Made by a program: the position numbers and the translations under genes
The notes under the pieces: generated by a model
What the model was told of the DNA's origin: nothing
The model's input: only the letters and a program-made list of their open reading frames with translations
The model's database searches: none
Assembly: GCA_900764045.1 (NCBI GenBank)
Contig: CAAFMN010000099.1
Span: forward strand, 1 to 64,000
DNA length: 64,000 nt
Origin: Clostridia bacterium
GTDB lineage: Bacteria; Bacillota; Clostridia; Lachnospirales; Bianqueaceae
Direction: 5' to 3'
In this document: positions 17,090 to 26,873 of the stretch, in pieces
How positions within the stretch are numbered: the first letter of the stretch is position 1
Layout: every line of letters starts with the position of its first letter

Positions 17090-19870
17090 TCAAATCCCCA
17101 GAATGCTCTTAGGTTTTACATGTCCCGCCGCGTCATATCCTTCATCGGTGGAAAAATCCGCCTCCACCCGACGATTGGCCCGGATCAGACGCCGCAGTGT
17201 CTCCGGAGATACCTTTTCTCCGGCCGGGGCCGTTTCGGAAGCCGCATATCTAAGAATCTGCTCCCGCAAATAAACCGCCGCTGGATCACTTTCATTCATA
17301 CGGAAGGTGCAGACTACAAGAAGTCCCTCTCCTACCTGCCACTCAAACAAGCTCGCCTGTTTGCGAATCAGTTTGTATCCGCTCACAATCTCCGCGATCG
17401 GAACAAAGGGGATCTCCGGCTCTTCAAATACAACCGCCTCTCCCCCCTGCATCATGGAGTAAAACTGCCAGTCGCAAAAGCCCTGATGCGGGAAGCCCCG
17501 CAGTATGGGATGATCATAGAGTACGGTCGCATTGTTGCCCACCGGACGTCCGCCAGTCATAATCTGATAGGTCGTCGGCAATGACGGTAATCCGCCGCTC
17601 CCCATAAGAACCAGCCGTTCTCCACGCTCCAGTGCCGCAACCGCCGCTTCATCCAAACAATCGATGACACGAACTCCTCCGATATCCACAGCTTTTCTCT
17701 GAGGGAATACCCAGTAATCCCAGCAGTTCTCCAATTCATACTGCTCAGAGGAGAGTCTGGCCCTTAGATACAGATGCTTGGCCTGCGCCACCTCCGGCAT
17801 GATAATCTCCAATTCTCCCAACGGATTTACACATGCGTCCTGCAGTCCATACAGCATCCTGCTGCCTCCGGCGAGACTCCTGTTCTCTTCATCCATGAGC
17901 TTCCATGTCAGCATCGCCCGCTCTACCGTCTGGCCTCCGTAAAGGGACGCGTACATCCGTACCGAAAGCGAATCTCCACTGTTATAATTCCGCTCTTTCC
18001 CGCAGTCTGCCAGAAGGACGCTCTCCGCGTTGAAACGCCGTACATCTTCCTCGGAAAAGCCTGCCTTCAGCTCATAAAATTCATTCAGGATTCCTACGGC
18101 ATAGCCGCACCGGTGCCAATGACAATCGATGGCTCCCAGCAGATCATAACCGGATACCTTTTGACAGCGGCGCGCATTCTCCATTCCAAACTTCAGGATC
18201 TGACGCATCCACCGGCAGGAATTCTGATAATACCTGGGCGCGTTTTTCAAAAGCCCCATCCGATCCAGGTATTCCCGGGCGGCCTTGTACATGCCTGGCC
18301 CGATCCGGGTTCCTTCATAGCGTCTCTCCAGATCCAGATTCAGGAAGCTATCATTGATCCCCATCTCATGCATCAGACTGGGTCTGTGCATCAGGCTCAT
18401 CCGCTGCTCCATCACCGCGTCATCGGTATCCAGAGAATGATAGCTAAAGATCGAACCATGCGGAGCCAGTACATCCGCCATCTCCGTAAGCTTTTCCAGG
18501 CGGGAGGCGATATGCGGAAAAGGCTCTGTTCTGTAAAAAGGATGCGTTTCATCCAACTCATATTCGATGCCCCGCAGTCCTTCCATCGGGTCAAACAGAC
18601 AATCCGGCGCCTTTTCCCTGCAATAGCGCCCCATCCGTTCCACATAGTCCAGCATCTCCTCATCGAGTGCTACTTCATTGCCGCAGCAATAGAGGACAAC
18701 CGAAGGATGTTTGCGGCAGGTCTGCACGATATCCTTCCACTCGCTCTCACAAAAACCATTGGGCGCCTCTGCCTGAATCATCATTCCCAGCCTGTCCGCG
18801 GCCTGCATGTACTCTTCCGGCGGCGTCCAGGTATGGCAGCGGATCCAGTTAAATCCCAGCTGCTTCAAGACCTTGAGACGATCCATATAGTAGGCCAGGG
18901 ATGTTGGAACCGTACAGGTTTCCGGAAAATACGCATGATCTGTCAACCCTCGTAGCAGCACCGGCTGTCCGTTCAGATAGATCCGCTCCCTGTCGGCGCT
19001 AAGCGTTCTGCGGCCATAGGACTGCGTCAGGCTGTCCGTTGCTCCATCCCTGTTATAAAGCACCAGATGCAGCATATAGAGCTTGGGCGTGTGATCGGAC
19101 CAGTGCCGGATCCCCGTGGCCGAGGTTTTCCAGACATGGTTCTGTCCCTGGAAGCATTCTGTGCCATGCAGGACTTCCCCTGCTTCTTCATCCTTCACCG
19201 ACCACTCCAGTCGAAACTCTCCCGGGCTGCTCAGCGCAATCTCCCATTGTAACTCTTGCTCCGAGATCTCCCGCACATAGCAGTCCCGTATGGCCTCCCG
19301 TCCGCTCACAAGAAGCTGCACACTCCGGGTGATTCCGGCGCTTTTTCCTTTATAGCCGCGGATACTGCACCCCGTCCGATCGGTCCGAAGGTTGGAAACC
19401 GCGATCACCAATTCATTTTCCGCACCATACTGCAGATATTCCTGAATCTCATAAGAAAACTCCGTCAGATGACCATCATGATGTCCTACCTTTTTCCCAT
19501 TGACCCACAGCCAGCTCTCCATGGTCACAGAACCTATAGAAAGAACAACCACCCGGCCGCGCCAGCTCTCCGGCACCGCAATCCGCTTCTTATACCATCC
19601 GCATCCGAAAAGGAACGGCAGCGAAGTATCCGGCGGGCGCTGAATTCCGGCCGGATAGGCCAGATGCGGCAAATACTCCGGATTGATCTTATAATCCCTG
19701 CCTCCAAACACCGTATAGCCAAGCCGGTCGATATAATCGTCCCAATATGCCGGTACCGGCATCGTCATCTCATAGGAAAGGCTTTTCGGCAATTCCTCCG
19801 CGGGATCCTGCATGGTATAGGCAAAGTCCCATTCTCCGTCCAAACTGATCTTCTGTCTGACTCTATCCAT
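17090..19870 (-). CDS. GH2 family glycoside hydrolase (beta-galactosidase/glucuronidase type)
   Basis: 926-residue GH2 enzyme. Order: N-terminal jelly-roll sugar-binding domain (from LDGEWDF), immunoglobulin-like domain, TIM barrel (from about 300), and a C-terminal extension of about 330 residues with a beta-galactosidase-type tail. The acid/base Glu is in YCCGNEV near 400, and the expected nucleophile region contains LMHEMGIND near 500. The substrate could be a beta-galactoside, -mannoside or -glucuronide; it differs strongly from the LacZ-type gene at 22609. Start: ATG after AGGGGGTTCATAG. Monocistronic, with an operator-like sequence upstream at 19960-19979. Confidence 0.87.
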   Translation of the reverse strand: MDRVRQKISLDGEWDFAYTMQDPAEELPKSLSYEMTMPVPAYWDDYIDRLGYTVFGGRDYKINPEYLPHLAYPAGIQRPPDTSLPFLFGCGWYKKRIAVPESWRGRVVVLSIGSVTMESWLWVNGKKVGHHDGHLTEFSYEIQEYLQYGAENELVIAVSNLRTDRTGCSIRGYKGKSAGITRSVQLLVSGREAIRDCYVREISEQELQWEIALSSPGEFRLEWSVKDEEAGEVLHGTECFQGQNHVWKTSATGIRHWSDHTPKLYMLHLVLYNRDGATDSLTQSYGRRTLSADRERIYLNGQPVLLRGLTDHAYFPETCTVPTSLAYYMDRLKVLKQLGFNWIRCHTWTPPEEYMQAADRLGMMIQAEAPNGFCESEWKDIVQTCRKHPSVVLYCCGNEVALDEEMLDYVERMGRYCREKAPDCLFDPMEGLRGIEYELDETHPFYRTEPFPHIASRLEKLTEMADVLAPHGSIFSYHSLDTDDAVMEQRMSLMHRPSLMHEMGINDSFLNLDLERRYEGTRIGPGMYKAAREYLDRMGLLKNAPRYYQNSCRWMRQILKFGMENARRCQKVSGYDLLGAIDCHWHRCGYAVGILNEFYELKAGFSEEDVRRFNAESVLLADCGKERNYNSGDSLSVRMYASLYGGQTVERAMLTWKLMDEENRSLAGGSRMLYGLQDACVNPLGELEIIMPEVAQAKHLYLRARLSSEQYELENCWDYWVFPQRKAVDIGGVRVIDCLDEAAVAALERGERLVLMGSGGLPSLPTTYQIMTGGRPVGNNATVLYDHPILRGFPHQGFCDWQFYSMMQGGEAVVFEEPEIPFVPIAEIVSGYKLIRKQASLFEWQVGEGLLVVCTFRMNESDPAAVYLREQILRYAASETAPAGEKVSPETLRRLIRANRRVEADFSTDEGYDAAGHVKPKSILGI

Positions 19871-19959
19871 CTATGAACCCCCTGTATGTTTTATATTCTC
19901 ATCTCTTTTTTGCTTGAATTCTTTTCCCCATTCCCGCCCTCGCACAGAATCAATACCTG

Positions 19960-19979
19960 GTAATTACGATAACGATTAC
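19960..19979 (-). promoter_or_regulatory. operator-like inverted repeat upstream of the GH2 gene
   Basis: GTAAT and ATTAC half-sites flank the imperfectly symmetrical GTAATTACGATAACGATTAC. It shares GGTAATTAC with the palindrome at 43761-43772. A TATAAT-like -10 on the minus strand lies near 20010, placing this site just downstream of a possible transcript start. The rest of 19871-20104 holds no gene; a small hairpin (CACTTGAGTG) lies near 20062. Confidence 0.4.
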
Positions 19980-20104
19980 AATGCAGATGTTACATTGCCG
20001 GGCATCATTATAAAAAATAGATACGGCCCTTCGTATGCGCTATGGTTCACTTTATCACTCAAGTGAGAGAGTTTGGTATTCGCCTTCTGTCCTACACATC
20101 TTTT

Positions 20105-20557
20105 TTAATTCAATTCTGTGGTCCAGTTTTTCTCCTGGATGATTTCGTCCACTTCCCGCAGTTCTCTGGACAATTGATCCAGCTCCTTTTGCATCTCTCT
20201 TACGGAGACTGTACTGCGCAGACGGATCTCCTGCGCCGAATGGCGCATAGCCAACGCGCTGGCCTCGTTCAGGAAATTGCGCAGGATCCCGATTCTGCCG
20301 TTCAGACAATCCCGATGTGCCAATAGATCGGACAGGCTCTTTTCTCCAACCATTGCTGTACTGTTGGTCCGGTTGATCCGGGAGATCAGCTCCTCCAGCC
20401 GTCCGTAATCCTCCCGCAGCTCCTTTAAGAGTGCCTGCGGATCCTCCGCCGGTTCTTCTCCCTCTTGAACCTTGGCATTATTCAATAATCTAGTCTCCAA
20501 TTGACGCAGCCTTGTCTGCAATTGGGACCGTTCCGAAAGGGCATTTGCTAATTTCAT
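20105..20557 (-). CDS. DIP1984 family protein
   Basis: A 150-residue, highly charged, alpha-helical protein with heptad-like spacing (MKLANALSERSQLQTRLRQL at the start), matching the DIP1984 (septicolysin-like) family of unknown function. No signal peptide and no membrane segment; likely cytoplasmic and coiled-coil. Start at 20557 follows GAGGAGGAAATCT, 11 nt after the PHP gene; longer frames run into that gene without a ribosome site. Last gene of the lacZ-GH105-PHP operon. No clear terminator follows. Confidence 0.85.
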   Translation of the reverse strand: MKLANALSERSQLQTRLRQLETRLLNNAKVQEGEEPAEDPQALLKELREDYGRLEELISRINRTNSTAMVGEKSLSDLLAHRDCLNGRIGILRNFLNEASALAMRHSAQEIRLRSTVSVREMQKELDQLSRELREVDEIIQEKNWTTELN

Positions 20558-20568
20558 AGATTTCCTCC

Positions 20569-21444
20569 TCAGATAACGTCCTCCGGGCCCACCGTATAGG
20601 CACTGGTCCACGCGGATTTTCCGTCAGCATCGATGATCTGCGCTCTGACAAAACGATCATGCGCCTTGAGACGGAACTTTGCTTCTTCCACATCCTGGCC
20701 GCGGCATATGGTATCTGCCTGCCAGACACTGGCCGAGTAGAAAATGACCGCGGACGCCTTGGAGCACCGCACTGTAAAATATCCATCCTGAATAGCCGCC
20801 TTATAGATACGCGGGCCCTGTGTCGCGTAAAAACGTCCTTCCCGCAGTGCCTCCAGAATCGCATTACGGCTGCACTCATGCGCCTGTACATAGATAAAGC
20901 CTCCGAACAGCTCCTCCGCGTAATAATGCGTGTCATCGGATGCCATGTACGGGACCCGCATTCCGTATTTGGACGCCAAATCCAGAACATGCGAAGAATC
21001 GGCCCGTGCGGAATAGGGATAGCCGGAAACCGAATTATAGATCTCCGTCCCTATGAGTCCGGTCAGCTCTGCCATATCTCCCGGCTGATCCAGCGACCAT
21101 GCCGGATGTGCCAGAATCGGTTCTCCTCCAGCCTCCCGTATGGCATCGATCAGCTCCTGTGCCTTCATATGACGGTCCGCCTGGATCTCCCGTTCCATTC
21201 CGATTCCTACGATATGCCAGCATCCGCCCTGCATGGTATCCAGCTCTACGCCGGGCAGCGTCAGCATATTGGCGTACTGTCCGTCGCTGCTAGGCTTCCA
21301 GTGATCCGTCAAAGCTATAAAATCATACCCTATCTTCTGATAGATCTCCATCGCTTCCTGCGGAGTCTTTTTTCCGTCACTGCAGGTCGTATGCATATGA
21401 AGATTTCCCTTCCACCAAAGCTTTCCTTCTGAATCTTGATACAT
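20569..21444 (-). CDS. PHP-domain (CehA/McbA-like) metallophosphoesterase
   Basis: 291-residue PHP-superfamily metal enzyme. Metal ligands are visible in order: NLHMHTTCSDG (14-24), IALTDH near 46, GVELDT near 62, ILAHPAW near 105 and ASDDTHYY near 165. A C-terminal beta-rich part (about 200-290) resembles the CehA-type tail. Substrate unknown: a phosphoester or another ester. Start at ATG 21444 with GGAGGAGAAA; an ATG 12 nt upstream overlaps the ribosome site. It lies 47 nt after the GH105 gene, so it probably belongs to the same sugar-use operon. Confidence 0.85.
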   Translation of the reverse strand: MYQDSEGKLWWKGNLHMHTTCSDGKKTPQEAMEIYQKIGYDFIALTDHWKPSSDGQYANMLTLPGVELDTMQGGCWHIVGIGMEREIQADRHMKAQELIDAIREAGGEPILAHPAWSLDQPGDMAELTGLIGTEIYNSVSGYPYSARADSSHVLDLASKYGMRVPYMASDDTHYYAEELFGGFIYVQAHECSRNAILEALREGRFYATQGPRIYKAAIQDGYFTVRCSKASAVIFYSASVWQADTICRGQDVEEAKFRLKAHDRFVRAQIIDADGKSAWTSAYTVGPEDVI

Positions 21445-21491
21445 TTTCTCCTCCATAGAGCAGGGAGAGGCAAAACCTCTCCCAAATTTTC

Positions 21492-22595
21492 TTATCGATC
21501 CAATGCCGCCGCGATATCCGTACACAAAATCAGATACGCGCCCATTCCATGAAGATCGTTCTCGCTGGTCGGCCGCGCACAATAATGCGCATAATCGCCT
21601 ACACCGGTTCCGACACAGATATTATCGATGATCACACCATTTTCATCATAGCGAAGCCGGTCAATAATCCCATGATATCCCTTGATCGCCGTGTCCATAT
21701 ACTTCGGATCCATCAGCCCCATGCGAATGGCCCGCGCGATTGCCGCAGAATACAGGCAGGTACAGGAGGACTCCACCCAGTTTCCCTCTTCTCCGCCCTT
21801 ATTGACAACCTGATACCACAATCCAGTCTTTTCATCCTGATAGGGTACCAACGCTGTCAGAAGATCCACGATCATACGGATGATCTCCGGACGATCCTTA
21901 TGGTCCTCCGGCAGATATACCAGCTCATCCAGAAGAGCTACCGGCACCCATCCCATGGAGCGTCCCCAGAACTCCGGAGACTTGCCTGTAACCGGATCCG
22001 CCCATGGCGCCTGTTTACTGTAATCCCATGCATGGTACCATAAGCCGGTCTTGTCGTCCCTGGTCTTTTTCTCCATCATGATGGCCTGCTGGGTACTCAG
22101 GTCAAAATACTCCGGATGATGGAACTTAGCGGCGTATTCCACACTGATCGGGCCTGCCATATAGAGTCCGTCCAGCCACATCTGGTTTGGATACCGATCC
22201 TTATGCCAGAAGCCACCCTCCGGATTCTTGGGGAAATTATAGATGGTGGGAAGCAGCGTGTCCAGCGCGGTCTTATACTTCTCATCGCCGGTCTTTTCAT
22301 AAAGCTCAAACAGCAGGATGCCGGGCTGGATATCATCCAGCTGGCCCGGATCCCATTGAATGATCGATCCGTCCGGACGGACTTCATGATCCACCCACGC
22401 CTTATAATACTCATAATACTTCTTCTCTCCGGTCAGATGCCATGTCTTTTGCACGCCGGACAGAAAAACTCCCTGATGATAATGAAAACGATCCTTCGGC
22501 GGCAAATCCTCCGGGCGAAACTTTTTCATCATCGTATCACAGCCCATCTGGGCGTATTCTACTGCCGAATGTCCCTTATAATTTGAACCTTCCAT
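21492..22595 (-). CDS. GH88/GH105 family unsaturated uronyl hydrolase (paralogue)
   Basis: Second GH105-type enzyme, 367 residues, with GGFWHK near 128, MWLDGLYM with expected catalytic Asp142, and EFWGRSMGW near 210. It differs from the copy at 3871-4995 across most of its length, so the two probably act on different unsaturated oligosaccharides. Start at 22595 (MEGSNYKG), 8 nt after GGAGG; an ATG at 22601 is too close to the ribosome site. It lies 13 nt after a LacZ-type beta-galactosidase, linking galactoside and uronide breakdown in one operon. Confidence 0.91.
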   Translation of the reverse strand: MEGSNYKGHSAVEYAQMGCDTMMKKFRPEDLPPKDRFHYHQGVFLSGVQKTWHLTGEKKYYEYYKAWVDHEVRPDGSIIQWDPGQLDDIQPGILLFELYEKTGDEKYKTALDTLLPTIYNFPKNPEGGFWHKDRYPNQMWLDGLYMAGPISVEYAAKFHHPEYFDLSTQQAIMMEKKTRDDKTGLWYHAWDYSKQAPWADPVTGKSPEFWGRSMGWVPVALLDELVYLPEDHKDRPEIIRMIVDLLTALVPYQDEKTGLWYQVVNKGGEEGNWVESSCTCLYSAAIARAIRMGLMDPKYMDTAIKGYHGIIDRLRYDENGVIIDNICVGTGVGDYAHYCARPTSENDLHGMGAYLILCTDIAAALDR

Positions 22596-22608
22596 CGTCA
22601 TATCCTCC

Positions 22609-25600
22609 TCACTTCTGAATCGGGCGCATGGCCAATTCCATGGTAAACTCTTTCTGATCCAAACGGTACTGCTTGAGAAGCTCCGGACCGCAGGCATTGG
22701 AACCGCTTCCGCTCTGTCCATAATCCAGATTCAGAACCGTTTTGTGGCTCTCCGGAAGCTCATGCGGATGTGCGGACGCAGCGATCTCATGCGCCGTATA
22801 CCGTCCTGTATTGAAGGAAAAGCCTTCTCCGATTACCTCGAGTCCAAGCCCGTAGCGATCCGTGCAGCTCATCCACTCCGTATCATAATGCGCGCCGTTT
22901 TCCTGCGGTTTCAGATAATTCTCAAACATCTCGTCAACTGATGTCATAAACAAGGATTTGTAGCAGGCGTGATGCTTGTCAATATAGCTCTCATCCGGTC
23001 CGTATCCGAAATACTTCACCTCGGAATACTGCTCCGGCAGCACCAGACGGATTCCGAAACGCGGCAGGAACATTTCCCGTCCCTGATCCCTTCTATGATC
23101 CCGCTCGGTTGCTTCCCGAACTTGGACTTCTGCCTTAAAATGGAGCTGTCCATCTGTTCCGACCGTCCAATTGGTACGAACCCGCGCCACCGGCTTCATA
23201 GATCTTGCCGCCAGCGCATATTCAGCCTGGAAATGAATCGCTTCCGGCCGCTCGTCAAAAATCTCCAGCTTGCGCAGCTGTGTCTCCAGTCGGTCGATTC
23301 CCCAGTCTCTCCAAACCTCAATGACTCTCCGGTCATTATCCATAGGCGCGCGGAAGACCTCAAAATCTACATCCTCACGCAGAAGCTCCCGTCCCTCATA
23401 ACAGATTCCGCACAATGCTCCGGATCCCTCCCGGAACTTGTATTCAAAATTCACACCGCGGACATAAATGACTCCGTCCTTTTTCCAGACTTCCATGACG
23501 CTGCCGAGCTGGTTCTCCATGAACTGGCGGTCCTCTGCCCGTGTGAGTTCAAACTGTGCTCTGGACAGCACCTCCCCGGCTTCAAAATACAGGTCCTTTT
23601 CTTTTTGAATGGCTTCTGCCCGCAAATAGACCGAACCCGCATCCGGCACGCTCAGCGGCAGCCCGATCTCACAATCCGTCCCCGGAAGAATCTCCGGGAA
23701 CTCCATAGAGCCATGACCAACCGGAACTCCGTCCTGCTCAAGAGTCCATTCCAGACGCAGATGCGACAGATCCGTAAAGTCATACCGGTTCTCCACCCGA
23801 AGCTTTCTTTCCTCACTCCACGCGAACTGAACCGGAGCGATTACCGCCTTGTATTCCCGAAGGCCCGTGTGCGGTCTGCGGTCCGGATAGACCAGACCGT
23901 CCATGCAGAAATTACCGTCATGCGGCCATTCTCCAAAGTCTCCGCCATAGGCATAGAATTCCTGTCCCTGATGTTCCTCAGCGGCTCCGATCGGGCGAAC
24001 CACACCGTCCTCGCACTTTTTCGCCAGAATGGCATGATCGCACCATTCCCATACACAGCCGCCCATCAGCTTAGGTTCCCGGCAGATCAGATTCCAGTAG
24101 TCCGCGGCGTCTCCGGGGCCATTGCCCATGGCATGGATAAACTCACACAGAAACAGCGGCTTTTTGTTCTCCGGGTCCTCCGCATAGGTCTGCATATAGT
24201 CCAATGTCGGATACATCCGGCTCAGAATATCCAGTTCCTCATGCCCAACTTCCTGACGGTGATACTGTCCTTCATAGTGAATCAGCCTTGACGGATCCCG
24301 CAGCTTGGCCCAGCGTGCCATTGCCAGATGATTCTCCCCATAATCCGACTCATTGCCCAGAGACCAGAAAAGAATACAGGGCTGGTTCTTGTCCCGTTCT
24401 ACCATACGCTGCATCCGATCCAGGAACGCATTCTTCCACTCCGGGTCCGCCGGGAGATTGATGCCGTTGGTCCATGCGCCATGCGCTTCCAGATCCGCCT
24501 CATCCATCACATAAAAGCCCAAACGGGTACACAGCTCCGGGAAACGCGGGTCGTTGGGATAATGGGATGTCCGAATCGTATTGATGTGATGCTGCTTCAT
24601 GAGACGCAGATCCTTCATCATATCATCCATCGACACGGTCTGTCCCGTCAGCGGATTGGAATCATGGCGGTTAACTCCGCGCAGCTTGATCGGGCGTCCG
24701 TTAAACATAAAGACTCCGTCCCGCACCTCAACCTTGCGGAAGGCTGTGCTGATTCCAATAACTTCTCCGGCTTTCCGCAAAATCACACGGTACACATATG
24801 GTGCTTCCGCATTCCATAGAATCGGAGATTCACAGGCAAGCTCCAGTGTCCCGCTGCCTTCCTCCGAGCACTCACACTCTGCCTGCGCAATCTCTCTGCC
24901 CGCCGGATCATACAGAGCTGCCTGAAGGGTTCCTGCTTCCTGCGCATCCGCTTCCACCGTCACAACTCCTGTATCCGGATCAGCCTTGACAAAAACATCC
25001 CGAAGATGCCCCGGCTCTCTCTTCAGCAGATACACATCGCGGAAAATACCGGAATACCGAAAACAATCCTGATCCTCCAGGTAGCTTCCATCACACCACT
25101 TCAGCACCATAACACATACACGGTTCAATCCGGCCTGCGTATAGGCACTGATCTGAAACTCTGCCGGAACCCGGCTTCCCTTGGAATACCCCACATATTG
25201 CCCGTTCACCCACAGAGCGAAACAGGAATTCACTCCTTCAAACACCAGATACTTCTCCGTGCCTTCCCAGTCCTCCGTCAGGTGGAAGTCCCGAATATAG
25301 ACTCCTGCCGGATTCTCAGCCGGAACCCGCGGAGGATCGCAGGCAAACGGATATCTCACATTGGTATATTGACATTGATCATACCCCTGCATCTGCCAGC
25401 AGGACGGCACCGGGATTCTGTCCCAGGCCTGCGCGTCAAAATCCTTCTTATAAAATCCTTCGCAGATCTCTTCCGGTCTGGAAAAGTAGCGAAAATTCCA
25501 GCTTCCGTTCAAAAGCATTACTCTTTGAGATTCCTGTCTCTTTAATGGATCAGGATCCTGGCAATCCTCCTGAAAAGGAATATACCATGCTCTTGGTGCC

Positions 25601-25653
25601 TCCCTGTTCATAGACAGCATTCTCGGATTTTCCCAAAAATTTTCAATCTTCAT
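22609..25653 (-). CDS. lacZ: GH2 beta-galactosidase, LacZ type
   Basis: 1014-residue LacZ-type enzyme with the five-domain plan: jelly roll (about 45-215), Ig-like, TIM barrel (about 330-620), Ig-like, and the large C-terminal beta-gal small-chain domain (about 740-1010). The acid/base Glu435 is in WSLGNESDYGENH, and nucleophile Glu504 is in LCEFIHAMGNG. Cytoplasmic; releases galactose from beta-galactosides. First gene of a four-gene minus operon (lacZ, GH105, PHP, DIP1984). Its promoter shares a 15-bp inverted repeat with the divergent phosphoesterase gene. Confidence 0.95.
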   Translation of the reverse strand: MKIENFWENPRMLSMNREAPRAWYIPFQEDCQDPDPLKRQESQRVMLLNGSWNFRYFSRPEEICEGFYKKDFDAQAWDRIPVPSCWQMQGYDQCQYTNVRYPFACDPPRVPAENPAGVYIRDFHLTEDWEGTEKYLVFEGVNSCFALWVNGQYVGYSKGSRVPAEFQISAYTQAGLNRVCVMVLKWCDGSYLEDQDCFRYSGIFRDVYLLKREPGHLRDVFVKADPDTGVVTVEADAQEAGTLQAALYDPAGREIAQAECECSEEGSGTLELACESPILWNAEAPYVYRVILRKAGEVIGISTAFRKVEVRDGVFMFNGRPIKLRGVNRHDSNPLTGQTVSMDDMMKDLRLMKQHHINTIRTSHYPNDPRFPELCTRLGFYVMDEADLEAHGAWTNGINLPADPEWKNAFLDRMQRMVERDKNQPCILFWSLGNESDYGENHLAMARWAKLRDPSRLIHYEGQYHRQEVGHEELDILSRMYPTLDYMQTYAEDPENKKPLFLCEFIHAMGNGPGDAADYWNLICREPKLMGGCVWEWCDHAILAKKCEDGVVRPIGAAEEHQGQEFYAYGGDFGEWPHDGNFCMDGLVYPDRRPHTGLREYKAVIAPVQFAWSEERKLRVENRYDFTDLSHLRLEWTLEQDGVPVGHGSMEFPEILPGTDCEIGLPLSVPDAGSVYLRAEAIQKEKDLYFEAGEVLSRAQFELTRAEDRQFMENQLGSVMEVWKKDGVIYVRGVNFEYKFREGSGALCGICYEGRELLREDVDFEVFRAPMDNDRRVIEVWRDWGIDRLETQLRKLEIFDERPEAIHFQAEYALAARSMKPVARVRTNWTVGTDGQLHFKAEVQVREATERDHRRDQGREMFLPRFGIRLVLPEQYSEVKYFGYGPDESYIDKHHACYKSLFMTSVDEMFENYLKPQENGAHYDTEWMSCTDRYGLGLEVIGEGFSFNTGRYTAHEIAASAHPHELPESHKTVLNLDYGQSGSGSNACGPELLKQYRLDQKEFTMELAMRPIQK

Positions 25654-25705
25654 ACTGCCACTCCTTTTAATTTCTCTCTTTAATTAAAGCTGAACATCTT
25701 CTTTT

Positions 25706-25781
25706 ACTGTATCACACTCTTTTGAAAAAGGCAATAAAATTTCATCTTTTCCGTTGCCTTTTTCAAAAAAACTGGTATAAT
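25706..25781. promoter_or_regulatory. divergent promoters sharing a 15-bp inverted repeat
   Basis: TTTTGAAAAAGGCAA (25720-25734) and TTGCCTTTTTCAAAA (25754-25768) are exact reverse complements separated by 19 nt. Each arm carries a TTGCCT -35: the minus promoter has TACAGT at 25711-25706 (17-nt spacer, for lacZ), and the plus promoter has TATAAT at 25776-25781 (16-nt spacer, extended TGG, for the phosphoesterase). A protein bound to both arms would control both promoters. Confidence 0.65.
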
Positions 25782-25822
25782 GAAAACAGACATTTTATGG
25801 AAACTTACGGAGGGGACGGAGC

Positions 25823-26428
25823 ATGAAAATTCTATTGCTAAGCGACATCGAGTCCGAATCTCTATGGGAGTATTTTGACAAAAGCAAGGTGTCCGATTAT
25901 TCCCTGATCCTCTCTGCTGGTGATCTGAGAAGTGATTACCTGTCCTTTCTCGCTACAATGGTTCATGTGCCTGTCTTATACGTCCATGGCAATCATGATA
26001 CCCGCTATCTCCGCCGCCCTCCGGAGGGATGTATCTGCATCGAAGATACAGTTTTTGAGTACCAGGGCGTCCGGATCCTCGGCCTTGGCGGCTCCATGCG
26101 CTATCGCCTCGGAGACTGCCAATACACAGAGAAGGAAATGTCCAAACGGATCGCTAAGCTTCGCAGGCCGATCCGAAAGGCCCGCGGATTTGACATCTTA
26201 TTGACACATTCGCCCGCACAGGGTCTGGGTGACGGAACAGATCTTCCTCATCAAGGCTTTCAATGTTTTCTGGACCTGATGGATCGCTACCATCCGGCCT
26301 ATATGATTCACGGACATGTTCATATGAACTATGGATACCGCATCCCGCGCATTCAACAATACGGGACAACCAAGGTCGTCAATTGTTATGAAAAATGGGA
26401 AATCGATTTTCCCGCTTCCGAGCTGTAG
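25823..26428 (+). CDS. calcineurin-like metallophosphoesterase
   Basis: 201-residue metallophosphoesterase. Ligand motifs: LLLSDIE (4-10; the usual D-x-H reads D-x-E), GDLRS near 33, GNHD near 55, LLTHSP near 131 and HGHVH near 160. The altered first motif means the metal site may be unusual, or the phosphodiesterase activity weak. Start: ATG after GGAGGGGACGGAGC. Divergent from the lacZ operon and followed at 100 nt by two XRE regulators. Confidence 0.87.
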   Translation: MKILLLSDIESESLWEYFDKSKVSDYSLILSAGDLRSDYLSFLATMVHVPVLYVHGNHDTRYLRRPPEGCICIEDTVFEYQGVRILGLGGSMRYRLGDCQYTEKEMSKRIAKLRRPIRKARGFDILLTHSPAQGLGDGTDLPHQGFQCFLDLMDRYHPAYMIHGHVHMNYGYRIPRIQQYGTTKVVNCYEKWEIDFPASEL

Positions 26429-26528
26429 AAAATAAATCCTTTATGTAGTTTTATTTTCTCTTTCGATGTCCATGTGATACAATGCGTATAATATGATCTC
26501 CAACTATGGAAGGGAGGCCGCTGATTCC

Positions 26529-26873
26529 ATGGAATCGAAACTCGCTGAAAAGCTGTCGGCTCTGCGCGTACGAGCCGGTCTGTCTCAAAGAGATGTGGCA
26601 AAACGTATCGGTATTTCAACTCAGAGCTGTTCTCATTACGAAACAGGACGCCGGACTCCGGATATCTTTATTCTATATCGTTTTTCCCAGCTCTATCAGG
26701 TAACGATGGAATACCTGCTGTCTGCCTCAAATCCCCAGCCGCCGCAGCATCTTCCCTCCTCTTTGCGTTCTCTGTCAGATGAGGATCTGGCATCCTTACA
26801 TCTATATCTGGACTATCTGGCATATCGCCGTACCCATATCCCATCTAACGAAAAGGAGGCACCAAACAATTGA
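26529..26873 (+). CDS. XRE-family helix-turn-helix regulator
   Basis: 114-residue DNA-binding protein. The N-terminal HTH_XRE domain (about 4-60) shows LRVRAGLSQRDVAKRIGIS and YETGRRTP; the C-terminal half is short and helical, perhaps for dimerisation. Start chosen at MESKLAEK (26529) after GGGAGG; an earlier ATG at 26493 has no ribosome site. It overlaps the next XRE gene by 4 nt. Target unknown. Confidence 0.87.
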   Translation: MESKLAEKLSALRVRAGLSQRDVAKRIGISTQSCSHYETGRRTPDIFILYRFSQLYQVTMEYLLSASNPQPPQHLPSSLRSLSDEDLASLHLYLDYLAYRRTHIPSNEKEAPNN

